Assembly (NCBI GenBank): GCA_002298915.1
Contig: DBML01000008.1
Coordinates: forward strand, 62,001-126,000
Source of the DNA: Clostridium sp. UBA699
GTDB lineage: Bacteria; Bacillota; Clostridia; Clostridiales; Clostridiaceae
DNA: 64,000 nucleotides
Direction: 5' to 3'
Shown here: positions 33,881-42,026 of the stretch, one piece after another
Layout of the letters: every line of letters starts with the position of its first letter
Numbering within the stretch: the stretch's first letter is position 1
The notes under the pieces: generated by a model
Database searches by the model: none
Told to the model about the DNA's origin: nothing
The model's input: the letters and a program-made list of their open reading frames with translations, nothing else
Program-made: the position numbers and the translations under genes

Positions 33881-35143
33881 TTATACGGCTTTCCTGAAGC
33901 GCCTCTTCCAAAGCGGCATGAAGACTTCTTCTATGATGTCGTTCATTATTATGATTCCACACAGCTTTTCTTCCTCATCAACTACAGGGAGCGACAGGAG
34001 ATTGTACTTTGTCGCCTGGTTTATGGCTTCGTCTATGTTGTCGCTGTCCTTTACCCTGACCACATCCTCTGTCTGGATGTCCCTCAGGTGCGAATTTCCG
34101 TCCGCCATTACCAGGTCCAGCAGCGAGAACACCCCTGCCAGCTTTTCATCCTCGTCCACCATGTAGATGTAATGCGAAACCTCGTCGTCCGGCTCCATCT
34201 CCTTTATGAGCTCCACCGTTTCGCTTGCGGTTATGTTCATGTTGAAGGATATGAAATCCTTGTTCATGAGGCTTCCTACCGTTTCGTCCTCGTACTGCAT
34301 GAGCTCCCTGACCTCGTCTGCGTCTTCCTTCTCCATGTTGAGCAGGATCCTCTCCGCTGTCTCTTCGTCCATGTCGTCCAGCATGTCTGCTATCTCGTCG
34401 TTAGGCATGTTGTCAAGGACCTCTTCCCTTTTCGATTCGCTCATGGTCTCCAGAAGGTCGGCCTGGAAGTCCGGCTCTATCTCCTCGAAGGTGTCTGCAG
34501 CGAGGTCCTCTTCGAGGCTTTCGAATACCCTCTTCCTGTAGTTTATGTCCATGTCCTCGAGTATGTCCGCCAGGTCCGCCGGGTGAAGCCTTGAAAGCTT
34601 CTTGTAGGGCACAGAAAGCTTCAGGTTGTTGTTCACCATCTCCAGGGATTCAACGTTGTCCCAGATTATCAGGGTGTCCTCCTGCTTTTTCTTGATAAGC
34701 TTGAACACCCAATCCAGGAGCTTCTCTGCATTGTACTTCCTGCCGAGCGACATGATCCCTGTGTCTACCGCTATTACCCTGTACTCGGCGGCAAGCTCCG
34801 CTATCCTCAGGTCGTTGACCTTTACGAGCTTTTTTCCGTTTATGTCTACGATCCTGGTGCCGAGCAGGTGCTTTGAGAGCAGGTATGAGAATTTCTGGAC
34901 TATGATTTCCCTCTCGCCATGGACCTTTATCACCGGCTTGTTGTTGTCCTCGTAGAAATCGATGCTCCTGAACTCGCAGTTGATGAGCTCCCTTCCCCTC
35001 TTTATCTGGTAGCCGATGACGCGCGGAAAACCTTCTGTCGTAGCAACGTAGACATCCCAAAGCTTACCGATAACCTCATCATCTTCGTCAATCACCTTTT
35101 TGTAGAGAAATTTATTAAGGTAGAAGCTGGATAGTTTTCTCAT
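33881..35143 (-). CDS. Soluble PRC-barrel/MgtE-N/CBS domain protein
   Basis: 420 residues from ATG 35143, after AGGAGG. Domains in order: PRC-barrel-like (about 1-75: KVIDEDDEVIGKLWDVYV), a middle region with a second PRC-like part (about 80-160), an MgtE intracellular N domain (about 180-285: LHPADLADILEDMDINYRKRVFE and repeated D-D-E acidic motifs), and a pair of CBS domains (about 290-415). MgtE channels would continue into five membrane helices, but this protein ends at FMPLWKRRFRKAV with none. It therefore looks like the magnesium-sensing cytosolic part without the channel. An M-box Mg2+ riboswitch lies upstream. The partner is unknown. Confidence 0.9.
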   Translation of the reverse strand: MRKLSSFYLNKFLYKKVIDEDDEVIGKLWDVYVATTEGFPRVIGYQIKRGRELINCEFRSIDFYEDNNKPVIKVHGEREIIVQKFSYLLSKHLLGTRIVDINGKKLVKVNDLRIAELAAEYRVIAVDTGIMSLGRKYNAEKLLDWVFKLIKKKQEDTLIIWDNVESLEMVNNNLKLSVPYKKLSRLHPADLADILEDMDINYRKRVFESLEEDLAADTFEEIEPDFQADLLETMSESKREEVLDNMPNDEIADMLDDMDEETAERILLNMEKEDADEVRELMQYEDETVGSLMNKDFISFNMNITASETVELIKEMEPDDEVSHYIYMVDEDEKLAGVFSLLDLVMADGNSHLRDIQTEDVVRVKDSDNIDEAINQATKYNLLSLPVVDEEEKLCGIIIMNDIIEEVFMPLWKRRFRKAV

Positions 35144-35295
35144 GATATTCCTCCTTCTGAGCAAAGGAATATCATTCAGCCTATCTCAGCGAAACGGACA
35201 GAACCACCCTTTGCACATCCATTATTGATTTTTTTGAAAGTTTAGTCCGGACGCTACTTGGTCCACTGTCCATTAAGTTCCACCACCTTTGAAAA

Positions 35296-35486
35296 TAAAA
35301 AAGCCCGCTTCGGGGCTCAAAAAACAAACTGAATCACTTCGTCTGAGTTTTAGCACTATACGGCATAGGATAGAAAATCCAGCTACATTAAATAAAACCT
35401 TAGTCCGGTAATCTTTGTTGACCCATTGGCATCTCTCGATGTTTCCGGGCAGCAGCATATATCCGCATAGGAGCCTCACCTAACAC
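35296..35486 (-). promoter_or_regulatory. M-box (ykoK) magnesium riboswitch with terminator
   Basis: On the minus strand the leader has the M-box core: GTTAGGTGAGGCTCCTATG, then CTGCCCGGAAACATCGAGAG, then GCCAATGGGTCAAC, ending with a terminator GAGCCCCGAAGCGGGCTTTTTT (35296-35318). High Mg2+ should favour termination. It precedes the MgtE-N/CBS gene by about 150 bp. Confidence 0.93.
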
Positions 35487-35581
35487 ATTTATATTCTATT
35501 AAGTTTACATCTATTATTATATATTTAATATCAGATTTTGCAAGCCATTTCGGAGCCTTTCTGATATAATTGATTCTAGCC

Positions 35582-37552
35582 ATGAAAATTATGAAACAAA
35601 GGGATGAAAAAGATTTGAATATAAGCAAAGAGTTCTTGCCCGTATCAAGGGAAGACATGAAAAAATCGGGCCTGGAAAGCCTCGATTTCATAATAATTAC
35701 CGGTGACGCTTATGTGGACCACCCTTCCTTCGGCACGGCAATAATTGGGAGGGTTCTTCAGAGCCAGGGCTTTACGGTAGGTATCATACCGCAGCCGGAC
35801 TGGAGGGATGTGGAAAGCTTCAGGGTGCTCGGAAAGCCTAAGCTTGGTTTCCTGATCAACTCGGGCAACATCGACTCCATGGTCAACCACTACACGGCAG
35901 CCAAGAAGAAAAGGCATGACGACCTCTACTCCCCGGGCGGGAAGGCTGGTTTCAGGCCTGACAGGGCTGTCATAGTCTACTGCGGAAAGGCCAGGGAAGC
36001 CTACAAGGATGTCCCCATACTTATAGGCGGAATAGAAGCAAGCCTCAGAAGGTTCGCCCATTACGACTACTGGGAAGACAAGGTGAGGCGCAGCATACTG
36101 ATAGACTCCAAGGCGGACCTGCTTATGTACGGCATGGGCGAAAAAACGGTCGTGGAGGTAGCCAACCTTCTGAAATACGGGATGAACGTGAAGAACATTA
36201 AGGGAACCAGGGGAACCGTCTACGCTGCCAACACGCTGGAAGGCCTTAAGGATTACGTCGAGGCTGCATCCTTCGAGGAAGTTTCATCTGACAAGATGGC
36301 CTATGCAAAAAGCTACAAGACCGAGTACCTGGAGCAGGATCCTACCAACGGCAAGACAGTGGTGCAGAAGCACGGAGAAAGGTATATCGTACAGAACCCT
36401 CCCCAGCTTTCGCTCAGCCAGGAGGAGATGGACGCTGTTTACGGCCTGCCTTATGCGAGGACCTACCACCCTATGTACGAAAGCCAGGGAGGAATCCCCG
36501 CAATAAAGGAAGTTAGGTTCTCAATAACAAGCCACAGGGGCTGCTTTGGCGGATGTTCCTTCTGCGCCCTGAACTTCCACCAGGGGCGGGTTATCCAGAA
36601 CAGGAGCAGCAGGTCGGTGCTCGACGAAGCTAAGCTCATGACAACCCTGGACGACTTCAAGGGGTACATCCACGATGTGGGCGGCCCCACAGCCAACTTC
36701 AGGCACAGGGCCTGCAAGCTCCAGGAGAAAAACGGGGTGTGCAAGACAAGACAGTGCCTTTTCCCTACGCCGTGCAAGAACCTGATCGTCGACCACAGCG
36801 AGTACCTCGGCATGCTAAGGAACATGAGGAAGCTGCCGGGCATAAAGAAGGTGTTCATAAGGTCCGGGATCAGGTACGACTACCTCACCTACGACAAGAA
36901 CGACAGCTTTTTCAGGGAGCTGTGCGAGCACCACATCAGCGGACAGCTCAAGGTTGCCCCCGAACACATAAGCAACAAGGTTCTGAGGCAGATGGGGAAA
37001 CCGGGCAAGGATGTTTACTGCAGATTTGCCGACAAATACAACAGGATAAACAAGGATTTGGGAAAGAAGCAGTTCCTTGTTCCCTATCTGATGTCGAGCC
37101 ATCCTGGCAGCGACCTCCATGCGGCCATCGAGCTGGCGCTCTACATCAAGGAGATGGGCTACATGCCCGAGCAGGTTCAGGACTTCTACCCTACGCCGGG
37201 CTCGCTTTCCACTACCATGTACTACACCGGCATGAATCCCTTGACGGGGGAGACGGTTTACGTCCCGAGGACTCAGAAGGAGAAGAACATGCAGAGGGCG
37301 CTCCTGCAGTATTCCCTTCCTTCCAATTATTCGCTCGTGCGCGAGGCTCTTATTGCTGCAAACCGCGAAGACCTCATCGGCAAAGGAAAGAACTCCCTCA
37401 TACCGGACTCGCCGCCCCGTGCGGTCAGAAAGCCAAAAGGCAAACCTATGGGCAGCAATGTCAACAGCAAGGGCGGCGGCAAGGACAGCGCAAAAGAAAA
37501 TACGAAGCCTAAAGGCAATAAAAGGGCAGCTGCGAAACCAAGGGGAAAATAA
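35582..37552 (+). CDS. YgiQ family radical SAM protein
   Basis: About 656 residues; the start is uncertain because ATG 35582 and ATG 35591 both lack a clear ribosome site and an in-frame TTG lies at 35570. The N-terminal YgiQ domain (FIIITGDAYVDHPSFGTAIIGRVLQ) leads to the radical SAM core with its 4Fe-4S motif RGCFGGCSFC (C-x3-C-x2-C), and a C-terminal DUF3362-type region (QDFYPTPGSLSTTMYYTG). The last ~70 residues are basic, Lys/Gly/Pro-rich and probably disordered. The reaction catalysed is unknown. Divergent from the M-box gene. Confidence 0.94.
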   Translation: MKIMKQRDEKDLNISKEFLPVSREDMKKSGLESLDFIIITGDAYVDHPSFGTAIIGRVLQSQGFTVGIIPQPDWRDVESFRVLGKPKLGFLINSGNIDSMVNHYTAAKKKRHDDLYSPGGKAGFRPDRAVIVYCGKAREAYKDVPILIGGIEASLRRFAHYDYWEDKVRRSILIDSKADLLMYGMGEKTVVEVANLLKYGMNVKNIKGTRGTVYAANTLEGLKDYVEAASFEEVSSDKMAYAKSYKTEYLEQDPTNGKTVVQKHGERYIVQNPPQLSLSQEEMDAVYGLPYARTYHPMYESQGGIPAIKEVRFSITSHRGCFGGCSFCALNFHQGRVIQNRSSRSVLDEAKLMTTLDDFKGYIHDVGGPTANFRHRACKLQEKNGVCKTRQCLFPTPCKNLIVDHSEYLGMLRNMRKLPGIKKVFIRSGIRYDYLTYDKNDSFFRELCEHHISGQLKVAPEHISNKVLRQMGKPGKDVYCRFADKYNRINKDLGKKQFLVPYLMSSHPGSDLHAAIELALYIKEMGYMPEQVQDFYPTPGSLSTTMYYTGMNPLTGETVYVPRTQKEKNMQRALLQYSLPSNYSLVREALIAANREDLIGKGKNSLIPDSPPRAVRKPKGKPMGSNVNSKGGGKDSAKENTKPKGNKRAAAKPRGK

Positions 37553-37571
37553 CCCCCGGGCGCAGCTGCCC
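37524..37571. terminator. Hairpin between ygiQ and the lipid kinase gene
   Basis: An 11-bp stem GGGCAGCTGCG/CGCAGCTGCCC spans the end of the ygiQ coding sequence and the 23-bp convergent gap. No clear T-run on either side, so it is only a possible terminator. Confidence 0.4.
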
Positions 37572-37575
37572 TCTT

Positions 37576-38463
37576 CTACTGTATGTTTACTCCCAGCACC
37601 TCTATACCGTGCTTTATGCATTCGATCTCAAGCGGGAAGTCCGGCCCTCTTTCACCGTCTATGTCAGTGACGATGTCCTCATAACATTCTATCCTTATCT
37701 TGTCCGTCTTGAAGTACATTATGGCGTTTTCGTGCTCCAGGTGAGCGCCCCTCAGCATGTCGACTATGAGAGGGATGAGGTCCTTGAACATAACAGCCTT
37801 GAAAATGATGACATCCAGCATCCCGTCGTCGACCTCCGACTTGTAGGCAAACTTAAGGTTCCCTGCCGTCTGGCCGTTGAACACGAGCATGAGATACATG
37901 TCGCCGTCAAAAACGCCGTGTTCCGAAGTAACCTTTATCTTGAGCTTCCTGAAATTTGGCACCTGCTCAAGGCCCTTGAGGTAGTATGCCAGTTTTCCCA
38001 TGGTGTTCTTCAGGTTCTCATCTATCTTCTGGGATACATCCGTGAAAAGCCCCGTGCTGGCCACGTTTATGAAGTACTTGTTGTTTATCCTGCCTATGTC
38101 GATCTTCTTTACCTTCGAGGTGAGTATCTGCTCGCATGCAGCCTCTACATCCTCCGGCATCCCGATGTATTTCGCGAAATCATTTGCTGTGCCTACCGGC
38201 AGCATGGCTATGGGGATGTCTATCCCTTTTCTCTTCATGGCGTTCACGGCCAGGTCTATGGTGCCGTCTCCGCCTGCTATCAAAACGTATTTGAAGGACT
38301 CGTCCAGGCCTTCAAACGCCTCGTCCATTCCAAATCCGTGCCCAAGCCTGAACGGGACAACCTCGCAGCCATATTTTTGATGTACCTTTATGACCTTGTC
38401 TATATCAGTCACTATGGTGCTTTCTCCGGAATACGGATTGTAAATAAATTTGACTTTATCCAT
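37576..38463 (-). CDS. Diacylglycerol kinase-like lipid kinase (YegS/DagK family)
   Basis: 295 residues from ATG 38463 (MDKVKFIYNPYSG), with AGGAGAG upstream. The ATP-binding/catalytic IAGGDGTIDLAVNAM and GTANDFAKYIGMP motifs of the DAGK catalytic domain are clear. It likely phosphorylates diacylglycerol or a similar lipid at the membrane, which fits the neighbouring pssA on the other strand and the recycling of diacylglycerol. Confidence 0.92.
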   Translation of the reverse strand: MDKVKFIYNPYSGESTIVTDIDKVIKVHQKYGCEVVPFRLGHGFGMDEAFEGLDESFKYVLIAGGDGTIDLAVNAMKRKGIDIPIAMLPVGTANDFAKYIGMPEDVEAACEQILTSKVKKIDIGRINNKYFINVASTGLFTDVSQKIDENLKNTMGKLAYYLKGLEQVPNFRKLKIKVTSEHGVFDGDMYLMLVFNGQTAGNLKFAYKSEVDDGMLDVIIFKAVMFKDLIPLIVDMLRGAHLEHENAIMYFKTDKIRIECYEDIVTDIDGERGPDFPLEIECIKHGIEVLGVNIQ

Positions 38464-38593
38464 AAGCACTCTCTCCTAACAGTTGAATTGTTATTTTATT
38501 ATAACACTTAATGCGGCGAATCCACAATACAGCGCAAATATGCGGTGAACTTTGGCTGAGCATGGCTTATAATAGTAATTGGAGGTGAAGAAG

Positions 38594-39118
38594 ATGGCTC
38601 GTATATCAAAAAGCTCGGTTCCCGATGCGCTTACCTTTGCCAATCTTGGACTCGGAATTATTTCCATGCTCGTAACCTTTGGCGGAGACTACAGGCTCGC
38701 GGCCCTCCTGATCATGGCGGCGGGCCTTGCGGACAGGTATGACGGAAGGATAGCGAGATACCTTAACGTTTCCAGCGAATACGGAAAAAAGCTCGACTCC
38801 CTCGCGGACTTCGTTTCCTTCGGGATAGCCCCGGCACTACTCGTTTTCCAGCTCTACGGTTTCAGCAACTACGGCGCTGCAGGATACCTGCTGGTGCTCG
38901 CGTTCCCCATGGCGGCAGCGTACAAGCTCGCAAAAGCCGATAGTCAGGGATGCGGAACATCCTTCATCTATGACGAATCGCCCGTGCTGGCAGGCACCGC
39001 TCTGTCGCTGTTCGCCTTTGTTACTGCGGACATGCCTGTCGCACCACAGCTTGCTGTTATTATAACAGCTGCCCTCACATACCTTCTTGCAGCCAGGTTC
39101 ACATCCAAACTAGGCTAA
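38594..39118 (+). CDS. pssA: CDP-diacylglycerol-serine O-phosphatidyltransferase
   Basis: 174 residues from ATG 38594, after GGAGGTGAAGAAG; an ATG five codons upstream overlaps the site. The CDP-alcohol phosphotransferase motif D-G-x2-A-R-x8-G-x3-D-x3-D is complete (DGRIARYLNVSSEYGKKLDSLAD). Several membrane segments. It joins serine to CDP-diacylglycerol to make phosphatidylserine. The type II short form usual in Gram-positives. Confidence 0.93.
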   Translation: MARISKSSVPDALTFANLGLGIISMLVTFGGDYRLAALLIMAAGLADRYDGRIARYLNVSSEYGKKLDSLADFVSFGIAPALLVFQLYGFSNYGAAGYLLVLAFPMAAAYKLAKADSQGCGTSFIYDESPVLAGTALSLFAFVTADMPVAPQLAVIITAALTYLLAARFTSKLG

Positions 39119-39156
39119 AAAGATACAGGTCAACCTGCAGGCGACCTGTATCTTTA
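39117..39156. terminator. Bidirectional terminator pssA / sdaAA
   Basis: AAGATACAGGTC/GACCTGTATCTT, a 12-bp stem starting at the pssA stop and ending 15 bp before the sdaAA stop on the other strand, with short A and T runs. Confidence 0.8.
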
Positions 39157-39170
39157 TGTTTATGGAATAA

Positions 39171-40043
39171 TTATTTTCCGAAAACCTGTTCCTTCATCTT
39201 CAGGCCTGTTTCAGTTATTGCCACTCCACCCTGGGCTGTCTCTCTCAGCTCGCAAGGCATACCTTTTCCGATCTTGTACATTGCTTCCACCGTTTCGTCG
39301 AACGGTATCTTGCTCATTACGCCGCCCATGACCATGTCTGCAGTCGTGAGCGCGCTCACTGCTCCTGAAGCATTCCTCTTTGCGCATGGGATCTCTACGA
39401 GTCCTGCAACAGGGTCGCAAACAAGTCCGAGGATGTTCTTGAACACTATTGCCGCTGCGTTGAGAGCCTGGTCAGGAGTTCCTCCCATCATCTCGACTAT
39501 TGCCGCTGCAGCCATCGCTGCTGCCGATCCGCATTCAGCCTGGCATCCGCCTTCCGCTCCTGCCATAGTTGCATTCTTCGCAATGATTATGCCGACTCCT
39601 GCTCCTGTGAACAGAGCCTTTACGAGGTCGTCGTCTGACTTGCCAAGCTCTTCGCCGGCCGTAATGATAGCTGCAGGCATGATTCCGCAGGAGCCTGCCG
39701 TTGGAGCTGCAACAATCCTTCCCATCGATGCGTTGACTTCAGAGCAGGAAAGGGCTCTTGCCATGGCCTTGACCATCATCTTGCCTGTGAGGGTTTTACC
39801 GCTTTCGGCATACCTGCTGAGCTTGAAGCCGTCTCCGCCGATAAGCCCGCTTACCGATCTGACTTCGTTCTTCATGCCGTATTCCGCTGCTTCCTGCATG
39901 ACCTTGAGGTTAGCCCTCATCTTTTCGAAAACTTCCTCTTTGCTGAGGCCTGTCTCCCTTGCTTCGTCCTCTATGGTGTATTCCCATATCGGCATATTCT
40001 TTTCTTCGCAAACTTTAACAAGTTCATATCCGTGATTTACCAT
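39171..40043 (-). CDS. sdaAA: L-serine dehydratase, iron-sulfur dependent, alpha subunit
   Basis: 290 residues. Converts serine to pyruvate and ammonia using a 4Fe-4S cluster. Cysteines in GSCGIMPAAI, GGCQAECGSAAA, GLVCDPVAGLVEIPCAKR supply the cluster ligands. It is translated with the beta subunit upstream (18 bp) and gives pyruvate for fermentation and, together with cysE, competes for serine. Confidence 0.97.
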   Translation of the reverse strand: MVNHGYELVKVCEEKNMPIWEYTIEDEARETGLSKEEVFEKMRANLKVMQEAAEYGMKNEVRSVSGLIGGDGFKLSRYAESGKTLTGKMMVKAMARALSCSEVNASMGRIVAAPTAGSCGIMPAAIITAGEELGKSDDDLVKALFTGAGVGIIIAKNATMAGAEGGCQAECGSAAAMAAAAIVEMMGGTPDQALNAAAIVFKNILGLVCDPVAGLVEIPCAKRNASGAVSALTTADMVMGGVMSKIPFDETVEAMYKIGKGMPCELRETAQGGVAITETGLKMKEQVFGK

Positions 40044-40061
40044 AATAAAAACCCTCCCGAA

Positions 40062-40727
40062 TTAAATGTTGATGGCCTTAGCACTCTTGATGTTCGGTAT
40101 CTTCTTGATTTCTTCGATCTCTTCATCAGTAAGTACACCGTCGACCTCGAACACCATTGCCGCGTCCTGTCCCTTAGCGCTTCTGAAAACCTTGAGGAAC
40201 GCAACGTTTACATTGTGATCGTAAAGGACATTCGTAACCTTGAGGATCATTCCCGGAACGTCAACGTGGTGTATGAGGAGCGTAGGATACATTCCCGTGA
40301 ACTCGAGCGCGTCTCCGTCGACCTCTGTTACAACGATGTTTCCTCCTCCGATCGAGGATCCAACTACTGACGTGACTGATCCGTCTGTTTTTGTTATGAC
40401 TATCTTAACTGTGTTGGGATGAACGTCTCCAAGGTCTGTAGGTATGAACTCTATGCCGATTCCTTTTTCCTTGGCAGTTTCTATCGATGTCTTGAGCCTG
40501 TCGTCCCAAGGATCCATCCCAAGAATTCCTGCTACCAGTGCTTTGTCCGTACCGTGGCCTTTATATGTCTGAGCAAAGGATCCATGGAGATAGAACTTGA
40601 CGCTTTTTATCTCTCCCCCGGCTATGACCTTTGCAACTTTGCCTAGTCTTGCTGCTCCAGCAGTGTGAGAGCTTGATGGTCCTATCATTATAGGTCCTAG
40701 GATGTCAAATGCGCTGTAATTTCTCAT
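40062..40727 (-). CDS. sdaAB: L-serine dehydratase, iron-sulfur dependent, beta subunit
   Basis: 221 residues from ATG 40727 (MRNYSAFDILGPIMIGPSSSHT); the longer frame from 40781 is not family-like. The GPSSSHTAGAARLG segment belongs to the substrate domain, and the last ~75 residues form an ACT domain (LLIHHVDVPGMILKVTNVL). First gene of the pair, divergent from fba across a 199-bp spacer. Confidence 0.96.
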   Translation of the reverse strand: MRNYSAFDILGPIMIGPSSSHTAGAARLGKVAKVIAGGEIKSVKFYLHGSFAQTYKGHGTDKALVAGILGMDPWDDRLKTSIETAKEKGIGIEFIPTDLGDVHPNTVKIVITKTDGSVTSVVGSSIGGGNIVVTEVDGDALEFTGMYPTLLIHHVDVPGMILKVTNVLYDHNVNVAFLKVFRSAKGQDAAMVFEVDGVLTDEEIEEIKKIPNIKSAKAINI

Positions 40728-40926
40728 AAACAACACCAACCTTTCAAATATTCCACGGTTTGTAAAGAAAAACAAACCCACATAACATTATACATATATT
40801 TTAGCATAAGTCACGATAATTCTGCATATAGTTGCAGAAAAACTTATCCTGTGTGGCAAATGTTCCGATAATAGATTATAATATACAGGGTAAGGAAAAA
40901 TATTTGTTTGAAAGGTGGAATTCTCT
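40728..40926. promoter_or_regulatory. Divergent promoter region sdaAB / fba
   Basis: 199 bp, AT-rich. A TATAAT-type -10 is seen near 40874-40879 for fba, and a TATAATG-like element near 40786-40791 on the other strand for sdaAB. A short inverted repeat CTGCATATAGTTGCAG lies mid-way and could be an operator. Confidence 0.45.
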
Positions 40927-41850
40927 ATGCCATTAGTAACTACCACGGAAATGTTCAAAAAAGCCTATGAAGGAAAATATGCTATCGGTGCATTCAACAT
41001 TAATAATATGGAAATACTCCAGGGTGTTGTCAACGCTGCCAAAGTTAAGCAGTCCCCTGTAATAATCCAGGTTTCATCAGGCGCGCTTAAATATGCAGGC
41101 CCAAGATACCTTAAGGCGATGGTCGACGCTGCTGTTGAAGAGACTGGCCTCGACATAGCTCTTCACCTTGACCACGGCGCAGATTTCGAAGCATGCAAGG
41201 CCGCTATAGACTGCGGATTCACATCGGTAATGATCGACGGTTCCCACTTCGAATATGAGGAAAACGTTGCAAAGACTAAGGAAGTCGTTGAATACGCGCA
41301 CGCAAGAGGCGTTGTCGTAGAAGCGGAGCTCGGAGTTCTTGCAGGAGTTGAGGACGACGTCAAGAGCGACGTGCACATATACACCGAGCCAGCACAGGCA
41401 GTTGATTTCGTGAAAAGGACTGGCGTTGACTCCCTTGCGATAGCGATCGGAACAAGCCATGGAGCATACAAGTTCGCAGGAGAAGCAAAGCTCAGATTCG
41501 ACATACTAGAAGAGATACAGGGCAAACTCCCTGGCTTCCCTATAGTCCTCCACGGAGCTTCATCAGTTGACCCTGAGTCGGTAGAGATGTGCAACAAGTA
41601 CGGCGGAGCCATTGCAGGAGCAAAGGGAATACCTGAAGACATGCTCAGACAGGCTGCTTCCATGGCCGTATGCAAGATCAACATGGACACTGACCTCAGG
41701 CTTGCAATGACTGCTTCGATCAGAAAAGTATTTGCAGAAAGCCCTAAGGAATTCGACCCAAGGAAATACCTCGGTGAAGGCAGAAAGAGGATCCAGGCCC
41801 TCGTTGAAAGAAAGATCGACGAAGTTCTCGGCTCAGCTAACAAGCTTTAA
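40927..41850 (+). CDS. fba: Class II fructose-1,6-bisphosphate aldolase
   Basis: 307 residues from ATG 40927 (MPLVTTTEMFKKAYEG), after AAAGGTGG. Zn-dependent cleavage of fructose 1,6-bisphosphate to DHAP and glyceraldehyde 3-phosphate. Metal and substrate motifs: ALHLDHGADFEACKAAIDCG, GTSHGAYKF and VLHGASSV. It supplies the triose phosphates used by tpiA and pgk in the distant operon. Closed by its own strong terminator. Confidence 0.97.
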   Translation: MPLVTTTEMFKKAYEGKYAIGAFNINNMEILQGVVNAAKVKQSPVIIQVSSGALKYAGPRYLKAMVDAAVEETGLDIALHLDHGADFEACKAAIDCGFTSVMIDGSHFEYEENVAKTKEVVEYAHARGVVVEAELGVLAGVEDDVKSDVHIYTEPAQAVDFVKRTGVDSLAIAIGTSHGAYKFAGEAKLRFDILEEIQGKLPGFPIVLHGASSVDPESVEMCNKYGGAIAGAKGIPEDMLRQAASMAVCKINMDTDLRLAMTASIRKVFAESPKEFDPRKYLGEGRKRIQALVERKIDEVLGSANKL

Positions 41851-41860
41851 TTGAAAACAG

Positions 41861-41913
41861 AGTGCCAGACATTCCGGACAAGACAGCCGGATGTCCGGCA
41901 CTTGCTTTTTTTT
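41861..41913 (+). terminator. Terminator of fba
   Basis: CCGGACA/TGTCCGG core stem within a larger AGTGCC/GGCACT frame, followed by TTGCTTTTTTTT. Confidence 0.85.
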
Positions 41914-41984
41914 GTTGCTTCAGCCTATTTCAGCTCGATGAGGTCATTGAGCATATCTTTAATCTAAAGAATTTCCAAGGAATT

Positions 41985-42020
41985 GAAAAACCGCGCCCGG
42001 AGTCCAGCTCCGTGCGCGGT
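41985..42020 (-). terminator. Terminator of leuS
   Basis: CCGCGC/GCGCGG stem with an internal CGGAG/CTCCG pair, followed on the minus strand by a T-run, 7 bp after the leuS stop. Confidence 0.85.
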
Positions 42021-42026
42021 ATAATC

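Noticed and set aside
35273..35479. 68-codon minus-strand ORF before the MgtE-like gene
   Set aside because: It lies wholly in the M-box riboswitch and terminator.
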